Of a DNA stretch of 64,000 nt, positions 16,704-24,751 are shown one piece after another. The DNA is taken from the IMG/VR virus record IMGVR_UViG_3300020179_000005, positions 124,001 to 188,000 of that record; one strand, 5' to 3'. Every line of letters starts with the position of its first letter. Positions within the stretch are counted from its first letter, which is position 1. This stretch comes from a virus. The notes beneath the pieces are model-generated. The model ran no database searches. It saw nothing but the letters and a program-made list of their open reading frames with translations, and was not told where the DNA came from. Made by a program: the position numbers and the translations under genes.

Positions 16704-16822
16704 GCTAGCCATCCGGTTTCTTGCTACCGGGTGGTTGGCTCTTCGTAGAGGAGATGCGTGCTGCTCTCCTCTGCGCTCCTTTGCCAGAGATGAGTACATT
16801 ACTAGTAAATCCAGTTTTTTTT
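16704..16822 (+). ncRNA. structured small RNA, copy A
   Basis: About 119 nt with no convincing gene. Hairpin 1: 16704-16717 with 16726-16739, 14 bp including G-U pairs. Hairpin 2: 16745-16753 with 16766-16774. End: ACTAGT palindrome and eight T (terminator-like). Copy B at 17142-17263 keeps both hairpins with paired changes (for example GAGGAG/CTCCTC here, AGAGGGG/CCCCTTT there). Starts with the same GCTAG as the gene leaders. Confidence 0.6.
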
Positions 16823-16824
16823 AT

Positions 16825-16848
16825 GACTAGGAATATGGTTTCTTAGTT
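16825..16848 (+). promoter_or_regulatory. leader element 5
   Basis: GACTAGGAA / TTTCTTAGTT hairpin with TATGG loop, all pairs Watson-Crick or G-U. Followed by GGGTC...GGCCC hairpin with AGGAGG in its loop, then the start codon. Confidence 0.65.
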
Positions 16849-16873
16849 AAGGGTCTTAGGAGGGCCCAGAACA

Positions 16874-17086
16874 ATGAAGGACTTATTCGATTTATTTGAG
16901 GAAGAATTTGATCTCAGATTGCAATGGATAGAAATGCTGGGTAGGCAGCGGATTCTTTGGAATAGTCAGGGAAGAGGAAGAAACGATGAAGTGGACAAAG
17001 AATTTCGTAGGGTTTGCGATGAGTGCTGCAGGATTGGCATCTTGTTGGCAAGGAAGCAGACTGAATTAGAGGAATTTCAACTCTAA
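16874..17086 (+). CDS. small hypothetical protein
   Basis: 70 residues, ATG, ribosome site TTAGGAGG. Acidic helical protein with one Cys pair (CDECC). Single unit between the two small-RNA copies. Confidence 0.7.
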   Translation: MKDLFDLFEEEFDLRLQWIEMLGRQRILWNSQGRGRNDEVDKEFRRVCDECCRIGILLARKQTELEEFQL

Positions 17087-17141
17087 TTCATGTGTAAGGA
17101 AAGGATGAGTACATTACTAGTAAATTCATTTTTTCTTTATG

Positions 17142-17263
17142 GCTAGCCATCCGGTTTCTTGCTTTCCGGTGGTTGGCTCTTCTGAGAGGGGATGCGTTCG
17201 GCTCCCCTTTATGCTTTTCTTTGCCAGGGATGAGTACATAACTAGTAAATCCAGTTTTTTTTT
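17142..17263 (+). ncRNA. structured small RNA, copy B
   Basis: Second copy of the RNA at 16704. Hairpin 1: 17142-17154 with 17166-17177 (one bulged T). Hairpin 2: 17185-17191 with 17204-17210. Tail ACTAGT and nine T. Stems conserved, loops and many paired bases changed. Confidence 0.6.
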
Positions 17264-17333
17264 ATGGCTAGAGTAAAGGTCTCTGGCTAGGCAGCTCTAC
17301 TGCGCCTAAAAGATAGTAGAGGGAAGGAGCTGC
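17264..17333 (+). promoter_or_regulatory. leader element 7 and start-site hairpin
   Basis: GCTAGAG/CTCTGGC hairpin (17267-17287). Then GCAGCTC (17291-17297) pairs with GAGCTGC (17327-17333), hiding the GGAG ribosome site just before the start codon. Confidence 0.6.
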
Positions 17334-17335
17334 TC

Positions 17336-17662
17336 ATGGCTGGCTACAGTAAGCCAGAAATGAAGCAGTGGCTTTTTGACTTGGTTCTGGAAGGTAATAA
17401 AACGCTTCCAGACTGGCAAGTTGAGATCGACACAAGTGTGTGGGCAGCCTGCACACCAGAAGGTTTCTCCTTGCAGCTCAAGCGAACCGTTGGGGATTAC
17501 TACAAAGTGATCCACCTAGGCGTTATTCGCTGGGATCAGTTGGAGACTGCAATGAGGTTTTCGTGGGTCGACCGCGAACTCGGTGTAGTAAAGCCACCCG
17601 AAGAGGTTATCAACTGGATGTTACTGGCCAGTTCAGATGCCTCCGACGATTCGGTTGAATAA
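17336..17662 (+). CDS. hypothetical protein
   Basis: 108 residues, ATG. Mixed alpha/beta, Trp-rich, no family recognised. Its stop codon lies in a hairpin (TCGGTT/AACCGA, 17651-17667). Confidence 0.75.
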   Translation: MAGYSKPEMKQWLFDLVLEGNKTLPDWQVEIDTSVWAACTPEGFSLQLKRTVGDYYKVIHLGVIRWDQLETAMRFSWVDRELGVVKPPEEVINWMLLASSDASDDSVE

Positions 17663-17680
17663 ACCGATTTCGTTGTGATT

Positions 17681-17719
17681 ATGATGGCGATCACCATATC
17701 GCCTGACCAAGAGAAGAAA
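17681..17719 (+). repeat. 3' UTR repeat, copy 1
   Basis: GGCGAT/ATCGCC hairpin element, repeated at 18018-18055 with one paired-position change (A to G giving U-G). Confidence 0.65.
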
Positions 17720-17721
17720 GA

Positions 17722-17743
17722 GGGGCTTCGGCCCCTTTTTCTT
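17722..17743 (+). terminator. Rho-independent terminator
   Basis: GGGGCTTCGGCCCC followed by TTTTTCTTT. Confidence 0.92.
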
Positions 17744-17746
17744 TAT

Positions 17747-17783
17747 GGCTAGTATTTAGGTCTCTAATCTGAGATCGCTAGTC
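17747..17783 (+). promoter_or_regulatory. leader element 8
   Basis: Outer stem GGCTAG/CTAGTC, inner stem GGTCTC/GAGATC. Confidence 0.65.
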
Positions 17784-17799
17784 AAGAAAGGAAAACCCA

Positions 17800-18003
17800 A
17801 TGGCACGGAAGAAGTCGGCCACCACGCAGAACCCAAAGCGTCGGCGTGGCTTGACTGGCGCTGGGTACATCAACACGTTTGAGTACCTGCCGCAGATGGA
17901 AGCCGTTCATCCGAGGAACGGCTACGGTCTGCGTGCTCCTTGGGAGTATCGCCGTAACTGGCGGCGCTTCCACAAGAACAGCAAGCCGAAAGGGAAGAAG
18001 TAA
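17800..18003 (+). CDS. small basic protein
   Basis: 67 residues, strongly basic (Arg/Lys) with aromatic middle. Probably binds nucleic acid. Stop codon in the loop of GGAAGAA/TTCTTCC (17993-18010). Confidence 0.7.
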   Translation: MARKKSATTQNPKRRRGLTGAGYINTFEYLPQMEAVHPRNGYGLRAPWEYRRNWRRFHKNSKPKGKK

Positions 18004-18017
18004 TTCTTCCATGACAC

Positions 18018-18055
18018 ATGATGGCGATCACCATGTCGCCTGACCAAGAGAAGAA
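18018..18055 (+). repeat. 3' UTR repeat, copy 2
   Basis: Second copy of 17681-17719. Confidence 0.65.
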
Positions 18056-18058
18056 GAA

Positions 18059-18080
18059 GGGGCTTCGGCCCCTTTTTCTT
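18059..18080 (+). terminator. Rho-independent terminator
   Basis: GGGGCTTCGGCCCC followed by TTTTTCTTT. Confidence 0.92.
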
Positions 18081-18083
18081 TAT

Positions 18084-18191
18084 GACTAGGACTTAGGTCT
18101 CTAGTTATCGTGCCAGGTATGAGCGACACACCTAATCAACAAGTGTCGCACCTTTCCCGAAAGGGAGAAAGGGGGTATCCATCATGGATAC
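18084..18191 (+). promoter_or_regulatory. leader element 9 with three more hairpins
   Basis: GACTAG/CTAGTT with inner GAC/GTC (18084-18106); GCGACAC/GTGTCGC (18123-18149); CCTTTC/GAAAGG; and GTATCC/GGATAC (18175-18191), whose stem contains the ATG of the next gene. Confidence 0.6.
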
Positions 18192-18654
18192 TTTCCTGGT
18201 AGTAATGGCAACGCTCTTCTTGGGCGTTGTGACCCTGGTTTCGGTGATCAATGCCGAAGCCATCAACAAGCACTGGAATCTCGCAATGGAGGCGTACGCA
18301 GATCTTGCGTATTCTTTCCAGGAGTTCTGGTGGACAAGCATCAGGCCTGAAATCAGGGGTCTGATGGGCAAAAAGAACCCAGTCTGGGAACCGCCAACGG
18401 CACTTGGGTACTACTTTGGGGATATCGTCAAGCTTGACGACTCTGAGAAGTGGTACATGGTGTTGTCCAGCGGTATCTGGATGATTTCAGTGAGCTCACC
18501 GCTACTCGTCCATGAGTGCGATGACACACTGAAAGTCGTTCAGGCCAAAGGCTGGAAGTACGTGTACAACAACGAAAAAGTCGTTGAACACGTACCCGCA
18601 GATGCCGTAGAGGCATTTCTCGACAGAATGATCGAGGAGAAGATCTACGGCTGA
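18184..18654 (+). CDS. membrane-anchored hypothetical protein
   Basis: 156 residues. N-terminal membrane helix or signal anchor (3-24), then a soluble domain. No family recognised. A perfect 8-bp hairpin follows in the 3' UTR (18661-18686). Confidence 0.72.
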   Translation: MDTFLVVMATLFLGVVTLVSVINAEAINKHWNLAMEAYADLAYSFQEFWWTSIRPEIRGLMGKKNPVWEPPTALGYYFGDIVKLDDSEKWYMVLSSGIWMISVSSPLLVHECDDTLKVVQAKGWKYVYNNEKVVEHVPADAVEAFLDRMIEEKIYG

Positions 18655-18700
18655 ATGTAAGTAGTTGATTGGCACGAGTCAACTACCTACAGAAGAATTA

Positions 18701-18740
18701 GGGTGGTCCCTTACCCTCTGGGGGACCACCCTTTTTCTTT
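18701..18740 (+). terminator. Rho-independent terminator
   Basis: GGGTGGTCCC/GGGACCACCC stem followed by TTTTTCTTT. Confidence 0.9.
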
Positions 18741-18742
18741 AT

Positions 18743-18778
18743 GACTAGTTTTTAGGTTACCAAAGGTGGCCGCTAGTC
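18743..18778 (+). promoter_or_regulatory. leader element 10
   Basis: Outer GACTAG/CTAGTC, inner GGTTACC/GGTGGCC (G-U pairs). Confidence 0.65.
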
Positions 18779-18803
18779 AAGGGTCTTAGGAGGGCCCACA
18801 ACA

Positions 18804-19445
18804 ATGGAAGCAATGTTCATCATGCTCATGGAGTTCATGAGCAAAGTCATGAATGCTGTGGAGACACGGCATCATGACGGAAAGCGTACGAAAGGCGAAG
18901 GCTCCGGCATTCATTCTTTCGTTTCGCTTGTACGATGGATCAATCAGAACAAAGGCTTGGTCAAGGCAGCAATTGCCAATGACAGAGAAATGTTCGAGTT
19001 GATCATGAAGCAGGCAAGTCAAACGTTGAAGACATACATCAGAACCGGTGTGTGGAACACGGTGTACTGGGTTACCTCATTCGATGGTTACTTCTACCGC
19101 CACCTGTTCGTCGACGACGACACACGCTACAAAATCAATCCGAAAGTTCACTTCGTGTGGACTCCTCGGAATGGACAAAGCATGACCAAGGACGAAGACA
19201 ATCGTCTTTTTGGTAAAATAAGAAACGTTGCAAACAGTCTGGATAAGGCTGGATACGACGTGTTTTGCTATGACATCGAGTGGGAACCAATCACACTAAA
19301 CATTGGAGACGGCGCGGAAAAACGCGTCAAATACAGCTGTGGAAATGTGTTTGAGCTTCTCGAAGAGTTCCTCGACCGGCCAAGCCAAGAAATCAGTAAA
19401 CTGGTTTGGCAAGCAAAAATGGAAGACAAACTCCAGCACGAATAA
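18804..19445 (+). CDS. hypothetical protein
   Basis: 213 residues, ATG after AGGAGG in a GGGTC/GGCCC hairpin. Helical N-terminal half, alpha/beta C-terminal half. No family recognised. Confidence 0.72.
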   Translation: MEAMFIMLMEFMSKVMNAVETRHHDGKRTKGEGSGIHSFVSLVRWINQNKGLVKAAIANDREMFELIMKQASQTLKTYIRTGVWNTVYWVTSFDGYFYRHLFVDDDTRYKINPKVHFVWTPRNGQSMTKDEDNRLFGKIRNVANSLDKAGYDVFCYDIEWEPITLNIGDGAEKRVKYSCGNVFELLEEFLDRPSQEISKLVWQAKMEDKLQHE

Positions 19446-19462
19446 ATGAATAAATAAAGACT

Positions 19463-19500
19463 GAGGGTGGTTCGGGAAATCCGGCCACCCTCTTTCTTTA
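19463..19500 (+). terminator. Rho-independent terminator
   Basis: GAGGGTGG/CCACCCTC stem followed by TTTCTTTA. Confidence 0.88.
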
Positions 19501-19501
19501 T

Positions 19502-19556
19502 GGCTAGGAATTAGGTCTGTAGTTTTAGACCGTTAGCTTTTGTGTGTGTATGTGTC
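19502..19556 (+). promoter_or_regulatory. leader element 11 with GT tract
   Basis: GGCTA/TAGCT outer and GGTCT/AGACC inner stems (19502-19538). The GT tract at 19541-19555 is complementary, with one mismatch, to the CA tract after the gene (19858-19874). Confidence 0.6.
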
Positions 19557-19578
19557 AATCAAGTACCAGGAGGTACTC

Positions 19579-19851
19579 ATGTCAATACACGAAATGAACG
19601 ACGACTTCCTCGACAGGATGTTTCTCTTGCAGGAACGCCTGGAAAAGGATGATCGTCAAGGAAACAAAATCCACAAGCGACGAGGTACACACTTCGTCAG
19701 GTACTGGTATTTCCCAAACGAGGACCTGTTCATCGTTGGGAAGTGTGAATCAATGGGCAAAGTGGTGAACACCTGGAGTAAGGAAACAACGTTTCTTCTT
19801 TCCAGCGAACCACCACGCAAAAGCAATAGCAAGCCGAAAGGCAAGCGATAA
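19579..19851 (+). CDS. small hypothetical protein
   Basis: 90 residues from ATG 19579; AGGAGG lies in the hairpin AGTACC/GGTACT. Basic C-terminus (SKPKGK) like that of the gene at 17800. No family. Confidence 0.72.
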   Translation: MSIHEMNDDFLDRMFLLQERLEKDDRQGNKIHKRRGTHFVRYWYFPNEDLFIVGKCESMGKVVNTWSKETTFLLSSEPPRKSNSKPKGKR

Positions 19852-19857
19852 CAACCA

Positions 19858-19874
19858 ACACACACACACACACA
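19858..19874 (+). repeat. CA dinucleotide tract
   Basis: Eight to nine CA units directly after the gene; partner of the GT tract in its leader. Confidence 0.7.
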
Positions 19875-19877
19875 AAT

Positions 19878-19901
19878 GAAATAAGGGAGAGGGGCTTCGG
19901 C
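19878..19901 (+). terminator. Rho-independent terminator
   Basis: AGAGGGGCTTCGGCCCCTCT followed by TTC. Confidence 0.9.
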
Positions 19902-19915
19902 CCCTCTTTCTTTAT

Positions 19916-19939
19916 GACTAGGAATATGGTTTCCTGGTC
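19916..19939 (+). promoter_or_regulatory. leader element 12
   Basis: GACTAGGAA/TTTCCTGGTC hairpin with TATGG loop; almost the same as elements 5 and 14 with compensating changes. Confidence 0.68.
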
Positions 19940-19964
19940 AAGGGTCCAAGGAGGGCCCAAAATA

Positions 19965-20858
19965 ATGAAAAGCATTAACGACATGGAAATGAAGCGACAG
20001 AAATTGACACAACTATGCCAAGAGGTCACAAGTGATGTAATTAAGAAACATGGTTCCCTACGTAATCAATGTGGCCATGGAGCGTCTGAGCTCAGGAAAC
20101 GGGCAAGGAAATCGGGAATTAAGCTCAATCTTCAGGGTGGCTTATTTAATTATGGCACTGAGCACAACTGGTGTGTTGACCCAGAAACAAACGAGATATA
20201 CGATCCAACTGCAGAGCAGTTCATTATTGGAATCAATGGCCTACAGAATGAAGAGACCTCCAAGCTCTACTTGTCATTGAACGATGATGAAATATCTGAT
20301 TTGCAATCTCTTGCCAGGAGCAAGGGATTTATTTGGAGCTTCAGTGAGGGTGTTTCGCAAATCGTCTTTGGCTACCAAGTAAGTATCGCAAATCAGAAAA
20401 TAGTTGACAAGTTTCGGTTTTACTATCCAGACTTGACTCATGTTGTTGTTCGCAACACAAAGGATGAAGTACGGAAAGCAAAGAATGGTAACACCTATGC
20501 TGTTATCAGAAACAATGTTGTTGAGTTTCATATCGATAAAATGAACGTCAAGAAATGGAAGAATGACTTAAACGTAACAGGTCCTGAAGTGGTGAGTTAC
20601 ATTGTGTTCAAGAATCCGAACAACAGCTATTGGATCAGGGTTGTTGAACAAAGGCTGTTTGTTTCAAAGAATGGAAAGACTGGTGTTATAACCAAACTTG
20701 GTGAAGAATTGAAGAACATCAAGATCAATAAGAAAGGCAAGCTTTACAGGACAATAAAGATCGAAGACGGATGTTTTGTGAATGAAATGATTGATCAGCA
20801 TTACTTTTTGCTAATCAAGAGATTTGAAGAACTTACATCACGTAATAGTGATCAATAA
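19965..20858 (+). CDS. protein with possible cysteine-hydrolase-like N-terminus
   Basis: 297 residues from ATG 19965. Residues 36-86 read NQCGHGA ... EHNWCVDPETNEIYDPTAEQF-like: a Cys (C36), a His before Trp (H67) and Asp (D72 or D80) in the order of a papain/transglutaminase-like triad. The rest (100-297) is unlike known families. If active it could cleave or cross-link proteins; the assignment rests only on the residue pattern. Confidence 0.7.
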   Translation: MKSINDMEMKRQKLTQLCQEVTSDVIKKHGSLRNQCGHGASELRKRARKSGIKLNLQGGLFNYGTEHNWCVDPETNEIYDPTAEQFIIGINGLQNEETSKLYLSLNDDEISDLQSLARSKGFIWSFSEGVSQIVFGYQVSIANQKIVDKFRFYYPDLTHVVVRNTKDEVRKAKNGNTYAVIRNNVVEFHIDKMNVKKWKNDLNVTGPEVVSYIVFKNPNNSYWIRVVEQRLFVSKNGKTGVITKLGEELKNIKINKKGKLYRTIKIEDGCFVNEMIDQHYFLLIKRFEELTSRNSDQ

Positions 20859-20914
20859 ATATTCTTTAGCCGATTGATATACAACTAGTAAATTTAACTA
20901 CATTATTAATCTTT
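20854..20914 (+). repeat. 60-bp 3' UTR repeat, copy 1
   Basis: Matches 23015-23076; ends in the ACTAGTAAAT tail and T-rich stretch that act as terminator. Confidence 0.6.
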
Positions 20915-20923
20915 TATTTTTAT

Positions 20924-20975
20924 GACTAGTCATCCGACTTAGTCATCAAACCAAAAATGGGGAGGATAAACCCAT
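20924..20975 (+). promoter_or_regulatory. leader element 13 and start hairpin
   Basis: GACTA-GTC / GAC-TTAGTC hairpin (20924-20944), then ATGGG/CCCAT (20957-20975) with GGAGG in the loop and the start codon in the stem. Confidence 0.65.
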
Positions 20976-23016
20976 GAAAGCAATAAGGTGGATTAACAGG
21001 TTCCAAGACAACTCGTTTCAAGAGATCGAAGTTGATCTAGACAATCTGAAAGCAAAGAACACTTATCAGTTAGTAGAAATCATGCGTCAACTCAACATAA
21101 TCGAGAACAAGCTAGAAACAGGTATTGGTATTGTTGTTGATGAAAACGACCAAAAAGTGGCCGATTGGTTCACTTTCCCAAATCTCAAAGTCTTGATTTA
21201 TGATGAGATTGATGAGTTGGCTGCTAATGAACAAAATGCTGCTCGTGAATCAAAGAACATGATCAGCGGGTACAGGTTTCGGAAATTTGGAACAACGGAA
21301 GTTGGAAAGAACCTTTGGCCAGAGTCACGGTATTATTTAGCACAGATCGTCAATGCTGAGACCGGTGAAGTAGATAAGAACATGTTGGGACAATGGGGTT
21401 ACACCAAGCATGACTGGGGTCAGTGGATATGGGGCCTAGAAGTTAATCTCAATAAGAGAAAGAATGGCAAGGGGTGGACAATTCATTGTTCTTTAAGTGC
21501 GACTTATTACAACAACTATGAATCAATATCAGATGAAAGAAGCAAGAATTATGACCCCCTTTATGTCAAGCTCACAAACGCACTTGAAACAGCGGGAATT
21601 AAAATGAAGCACAAGAAAACGTGCACGACTTTCTTTCAACCAATGAAAGAAATGATCTTTGTCAATGAAACTAAGGTTGGAGTACGTTGCTTGACCACAA
21701 AAGTCGATAAAAATGGATTCAAACCATTGTGGGGGCAATCTCTTTCTCAGCAATTGAAATTCAAGTTTCTACAGGGTGAAGTACAGATTTTGGTCAATGA
21801 TGCGTATCGTTGTCTAGAAAAGGTATACAAGAAGACAGACATTTTGCCAATTTGTGAAAACCTGTCATTTGACAGAATTTTCCCAGACGAATACAATAGT
21901 TTGAGCTACCCCATGCCGACTCAACTGTATGGAATAACTCAAGATCAGTTGCGTTATCTTTCTGGTGCCAAAAACATTCACCAAGCATTAAATAATGCTT
22001 TTGGTACTCCTGTAGAGAAAATGGGCAAAGAAGAATCACGGTATATCTTTCTTGAGATTCCTATCAAAGAAAATTCTGGAATTACAAGAAGAGCATTTGG
22101 TGGGCAACAACAATTCAAGCATTGGCACCATTTGTGCTCGGCCATTCAAATGGTCAGAATGTTCAAAGCATTTGGACTTAATTTCTTTGAACAAATGAAG
22201 ATTGATTTTGTTCTGCCACCAATACCTGTAATGCACAAGGTTGAAAGACTTGGAGGCGATCAGAATTATGCGATATACCCAATAAGAACAGGGTCTAATC
22301 CGGGGAATTACCGTATATACAATGACATACAGAACATGCAAAAGTACTTCAAGACCTTTGGTGCAACAACTGCATACAAGAATCAAATCTTGCAGACTTT
22401 TACATGGGACGAAACTGATACAAAGAAGCTGGAAGAGCTCGCAAAAGAACCACATCGCACCCACGCCACCGCAGCGTGTGAGCGTCAGAATCAGATCTAT
22501 CATCTATTAAATCAAGTTGCTGACACTCTTTCTTCATTGAAGAAAATTCCTGTTGGAAATCGCAGAAAAGCGGTTATTGAACAGGTAAAGAGGCAGAAGT
22601 ATGACTTTGATCAAACTCACGATTACGTAGTTACAGAAGCAATGAAATACAAGAATGAAGCCAGGCCAACGAAAAATACCAGGTTGATCAATTCGTTCGA
22701 TGGCAAAGAAATCATTGATGGAGTAATCTTCAGGGCTCCTAAGACCACGCATGATCTTTACCTGTGGGGTACACAACAGAACAACTGCATCGGAACTTCT
22801 TGGGCAGAAGTTGTTGCCGACAGATATCAATTCATCGTTGGCTTTGAATATGCAGATACGGGTAAGTGGATTGGACATGCAAGGTTCGTACTCCTTGATT
22901 CCGGCAAAGAGCTTGAAATTCAAGAGTTTCGAGGTAAGGGTGAAGAGCCACGAGAAGATCTACGTAAAGAGCTTGTCAAGTGGATGAAGAGCAATTTGGT
23001 AAAGAAGGAAAACTAA
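20974..23016 (+). CDS. PcfJ-like protein
   Basis: 680 residues, ATG. The C-terminal ~120 residues match the PcfJ-like pattern: LYLWGTQQNNCIGT (conserved Asn-Cys), then an alternating beta section ending in LEIQEFRGKGEEP. PcfJ-like proteins are common on phages and conjugative elements; their reaction is not established. The N-terminal 500 residues are not recognised. Own unit with leader and CTAG-type terminator. Confidence 0.78.
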   Translation: MKAIRWINRFQDNSFQEIEVDLDNLKAKNTYQLVEIMRQLNIIENKLETGIGIVVDENDQKVADWFTFPNLKVLIYDEIDELAANEQNAARESKNMISGYRFRKFGTTEVGKNLWPESRYYLAQIVNAETGEVDKNMLGQWGYTKHDWGQWIWGLEVNLNKRKNGKGWTIHCSLSATYYNNYESISDERSKNYDPLYVKLTNALETAGIKMKHKKTCTTFFQPMKEMIFVNETKVGVRCLTTKVDKNGFKPLWGQSLSQQLKFKFLQGEVQILVNDAYRCLEKVYKKTDILPICENLSFDRIFPDEYNSLSYPMPTQLYGITQDQLRYLSGAKNIHQALNNAFGTPVEKMGKEESRYIFLEIPIKENSGITRRAFGGQQQFKHWHHLCSAIQMVRMFKAFGLNFFEQMKIDFVLPPIPVMHKVERLGGDQNYAIYPIRTGSNPGNYRIYNDIQNMQKYFKTFGATTAYKNQILQTFTWDETDTKKLEELAKEPHRTHATAACERQNQIYHLLNQVADTLSSLKKIPVGNRRKAVIEQVKRQKYDFDQTHDYVVTEAMKYKNEARPTKNTRLINSFDGKEIIDGVIFRAPKTTHDLYLWGTQQNNCIGTSWAEVVADRYQFIVGFEYADTGKWIGHARFVLLDSGKELEIQEFRGKGEEPREDLRKELVKWMKSNLVKKEN

Positions 23017-23076
23017 TAAATATTCTTTAGCCGACTGATATAAGACTAGTATATTTAACTACATTACTAGTCTTTT
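23015..23076 (+). repeat. 60-bp 3' UTR repeat, copy 2
   Basis: Second copy of 20854-20914. Confidence 0.6.
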
Positions 23077-23081
23077 TTTTT
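23044..23081 (+). terminator. CTAG-type terminator
   Basis: GACTAGTA/TTACTAGTC hairpin followed by nine T. Uses the same CTAG core as the leaders. Confidence 0.75.
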
Positions 23082-23083
23082 AT

Positions 23084-23107
23084 GACTAGGAATATGGTTT
23101 CCTAGTC
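23084..23107 (+). promoter_or_regulatory. leader element 14
   Basis: Perfect GACTAGGAA/TTTCCTAGTC hairpin, TATGG loop. Confidence 0.7.
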
Positions 23108-23132
23108 AAGGGTCTTAGGAGGGCCCAAAACA

Positions 23133-23672
23133 ATGAAAGCAAACCGCTACTACATCGCTGGGACTGGCTCTCGTGAGCTGATTCTGGATGTTGACAAGCG
23201 TCGTGAGGTCCGTGATTATCTTGCGGACCTTCTGACAAAGGCAAAGGAAAAGCATGGTGACAAGTTGATTGTCATCAGCGGAATGGCAGAAGGCTTTGAT
23301 GAAGCACTTGCTCGTGCTGCAATCATGGCTGATGTGTCGTTTATCGCGGCAATTCCCAGCCCTGATTACATTGAGTACTACTGGGGTAAAACCAGTATGC
23401 TCAGGCGTAACAGAATGAGTGAAGCACAGGAAATCCTGTCAAAGGCACAAGAAATCGTTTACGTGTGCCCATCAAGCCCAAGCAAACGTGGCAATGGCGT
23501 TAAGTATCCGCAAAACGGTGGTGCAAACATCGACCGAAACGAGTGGATGGTCGACCATGCAAACATTGTCTGGGTGTACAATCCAACTACTCCAGGTACC
23601 GCTAGGTGCTATGCCTACCTCAAGAAGGTTGGCAAGCCCGCATTTATCATTGACACCACTAAAAAGCTTTAA
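23133..23672 (+). CDS. SLOG-superfamily (DprA/YspA-like) nucleotide-binding protein
   Basis: 179 residues. Rossmann-like pattern: IAGTGSREL (8-16), LIVISGMAEGFDEALARAA (residues 45-63) and a late NEWMVDHANIVWVYNP block, as in the DprA/YspA/LOG (SLOG) group. Such proteins bind nucleotides or nucleotide-derived signals and often sense them in defence or stress systems. Stop codon lies in the stem TAACCA/TTGGTT. Exact ligand unknown. Confidence 0.75.
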   Translation: MKANRYYIAGTGSRELILDVDKRREVRDYLADLLTKAKEKHGDKLIVISGMAEGFDEALARAAIMADVSFIAAIPSPDYIEYYWGKTSMLRRNRMSEAQEILSKAQEIVYVCPSSPSKRGNGVKYPQNGGANIDRNEWMVDHANIVWVYNPTTPGTARCYAYLKKVGKPAFIIDTTKKL

Positions 23673-23707
23673 CCAGCTAATTGGTTGGTAATAAGGGATC
23701 TATATAT

Positions 23708-23746
23708 GGCTAGTAAATTTAACTATATTACTAGTCTTTTATTTTT
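23708..23746 (+). terminator. CTAG-type terminator
   Basis: GGCTAGTAA/TTACTAGTC hairpin, then T-rich tract. Confidence 0.7.
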
Positions 23747-23749
23747 TAT

Positions 23750-23797
23750 GGTTAGCCATCCGGCTACCAAAATCAACAATGGGGAGGAAAAACCCAT
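23750..23797 (+). promoter_or_regulatory. leader element 15 and start hairpin
   Basis: GGT-T-AGCC/GGCTACC hairpin with bulged T (23750-23768); ATGGG/CCCAT (23779-23797) around GGAGG and start codon. Confidence 0.65.
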
Positions 23798-24227
23798 GAG
23801 TAAGCGGTTTGATCAAGAAATACAGAAGGCAATACAGAAGGGTTACGTTGAAGGACTGACCATCAAGTGCGAGCGATGTGCTGGCACTGGATTGTGGCCA
23901 ACCATCGAAGATCCGGAAGGCTTGCACCACAAGTGCTTTCGGTGCGATGGAACTGGACAAGTTCAGATAATGAGCATCGCGCAAGTTGCACTCATCAGGA
24001 AACTGATGTATGTGGACCAAGTTATTGCCAGGGAGTCCGCTTTCGGAGGCACTACCGCGCAATGGTCACGTATCGAATACAAGATGGCTGGCCATTTGGC
24101 TGGCATGCCCTATCTGTCAATGGCAGAAGGCAGAAAAATCATTGGTGAACTGATGAACTCGAAGAAGACCAAGGAAAAAGAAAGCCTTGATCAATGCGAG
24201 ATCGACTTCGGTCACATCTACGAATAA
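23796..24227 (+). CDS. DnaJ-type zinc-finger protein
   Basis: 143 residues from ATG 23796. Two CxxCxGTG motifs (CERCAGTG at 25-32, CFRCDGTG at 47-54) form one DnaJ-like zinc centre; no J domain. Helical C-terminal part. Common in phages as small single-finger proteins; partner unknown. Confidence 0.8.
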   Translation: MSKRFDQEIQKAIQKGYVEGLTIKCERCAGTGLWPTIEDPEGLHHKCFRCDGTGQVQIMSIAQVALIRKLMYVDQVIARESAFGGTTAQWSRIEYKMAGHLAGMPYLSMAEGRKIIGELMNSKKTKEKESLDQCEIDFGHIYE

Positions 24228-24250
24228 CAAGGCAAGCAAGAAAAGAAGAA

Positions 24251-24275
24251 GGGGTCCAAAAGGGCCCCTTTTTCT
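24251..24275 (+). terminator. Rho-independent terminator
   Basis: GGGGTCC/GGGCCCC stem followed by TTTTTCTTT. Confidence 0.9.
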
Positions 24276-24279
24276 TTAT

Positions 24280-24308
24280 GACTAGTACTTAGACTTCAAG
24301 TATCAGTC
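24280..24308 (+). promoter_or_regulatory. leader element 16
   Basis: GACTAGTACTT/AAGTATCAGTC hairpin (10 of 11 positions pair). Confidence 0.65.
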
Positions 24309-24372
24309 AGGGTTGAAGTGTCGTTTCCCAAATCAAAAATGACGCAATGTACATCCATACAAGGAGGATGAC

Positions 24373-24690
24373 ATGAACAAGCAAATCAAGTGCGGTGCCT
24401 GCGGGCATACGCACCCGACCGTGGCAGAGGTATTCAGCTGCCACAACACACTGGGGGTTTTCAAACTCCAGGAAGCGGATGAACTGGCGAAAGACATGCC
24501 AAAGCGCCAGTTCGTCAAGACTCCAAAGGCACAGGAGCCCAAGACCTACCAGGTCCATGTGTTCCCGACCAAGGAGGGCGCCGAGGCATTCATTGCCAAA
24601 ACGCCAAAGACCCGACTCGGAACGACGAAAGTCAAGTACGTGGACGGACAGCCCGAGAAGACCTATCAGGTCATCGAGAGCTTGAAGTAA
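24373..24690 (+). CDS. small zinc-binding hypothetical protein
   Basis: 105 residues, ATG after AAGGAGG. CGACGHTH (7-14) and a later FSCH could form one zinc site. Lys-rich C-terminal half. No family. Confidence 0.7.
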   Translation: MNKQIKCGACGHTHPTVAEVFSCHNTLGVFKLQEADELAKDMPKRQFVKTPKAQEPKTYQVHVFPTKEGAEAFIAKTPKTRLGTTKVKYVDGQPEKTYQVIESLK

Positions 24691-24751
24691 TAACCTAGCA
24701 GGGGAAAGAAGTCACCCCTGCAAACCAAGAGTCGGGTTCAGCCGACAGTAG

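Noticed and set aside
16755-16851. 30-codon peptide inside small RNA copy A
   Set aside because: It runs through the terminator and next leader and is not kept in copy B.
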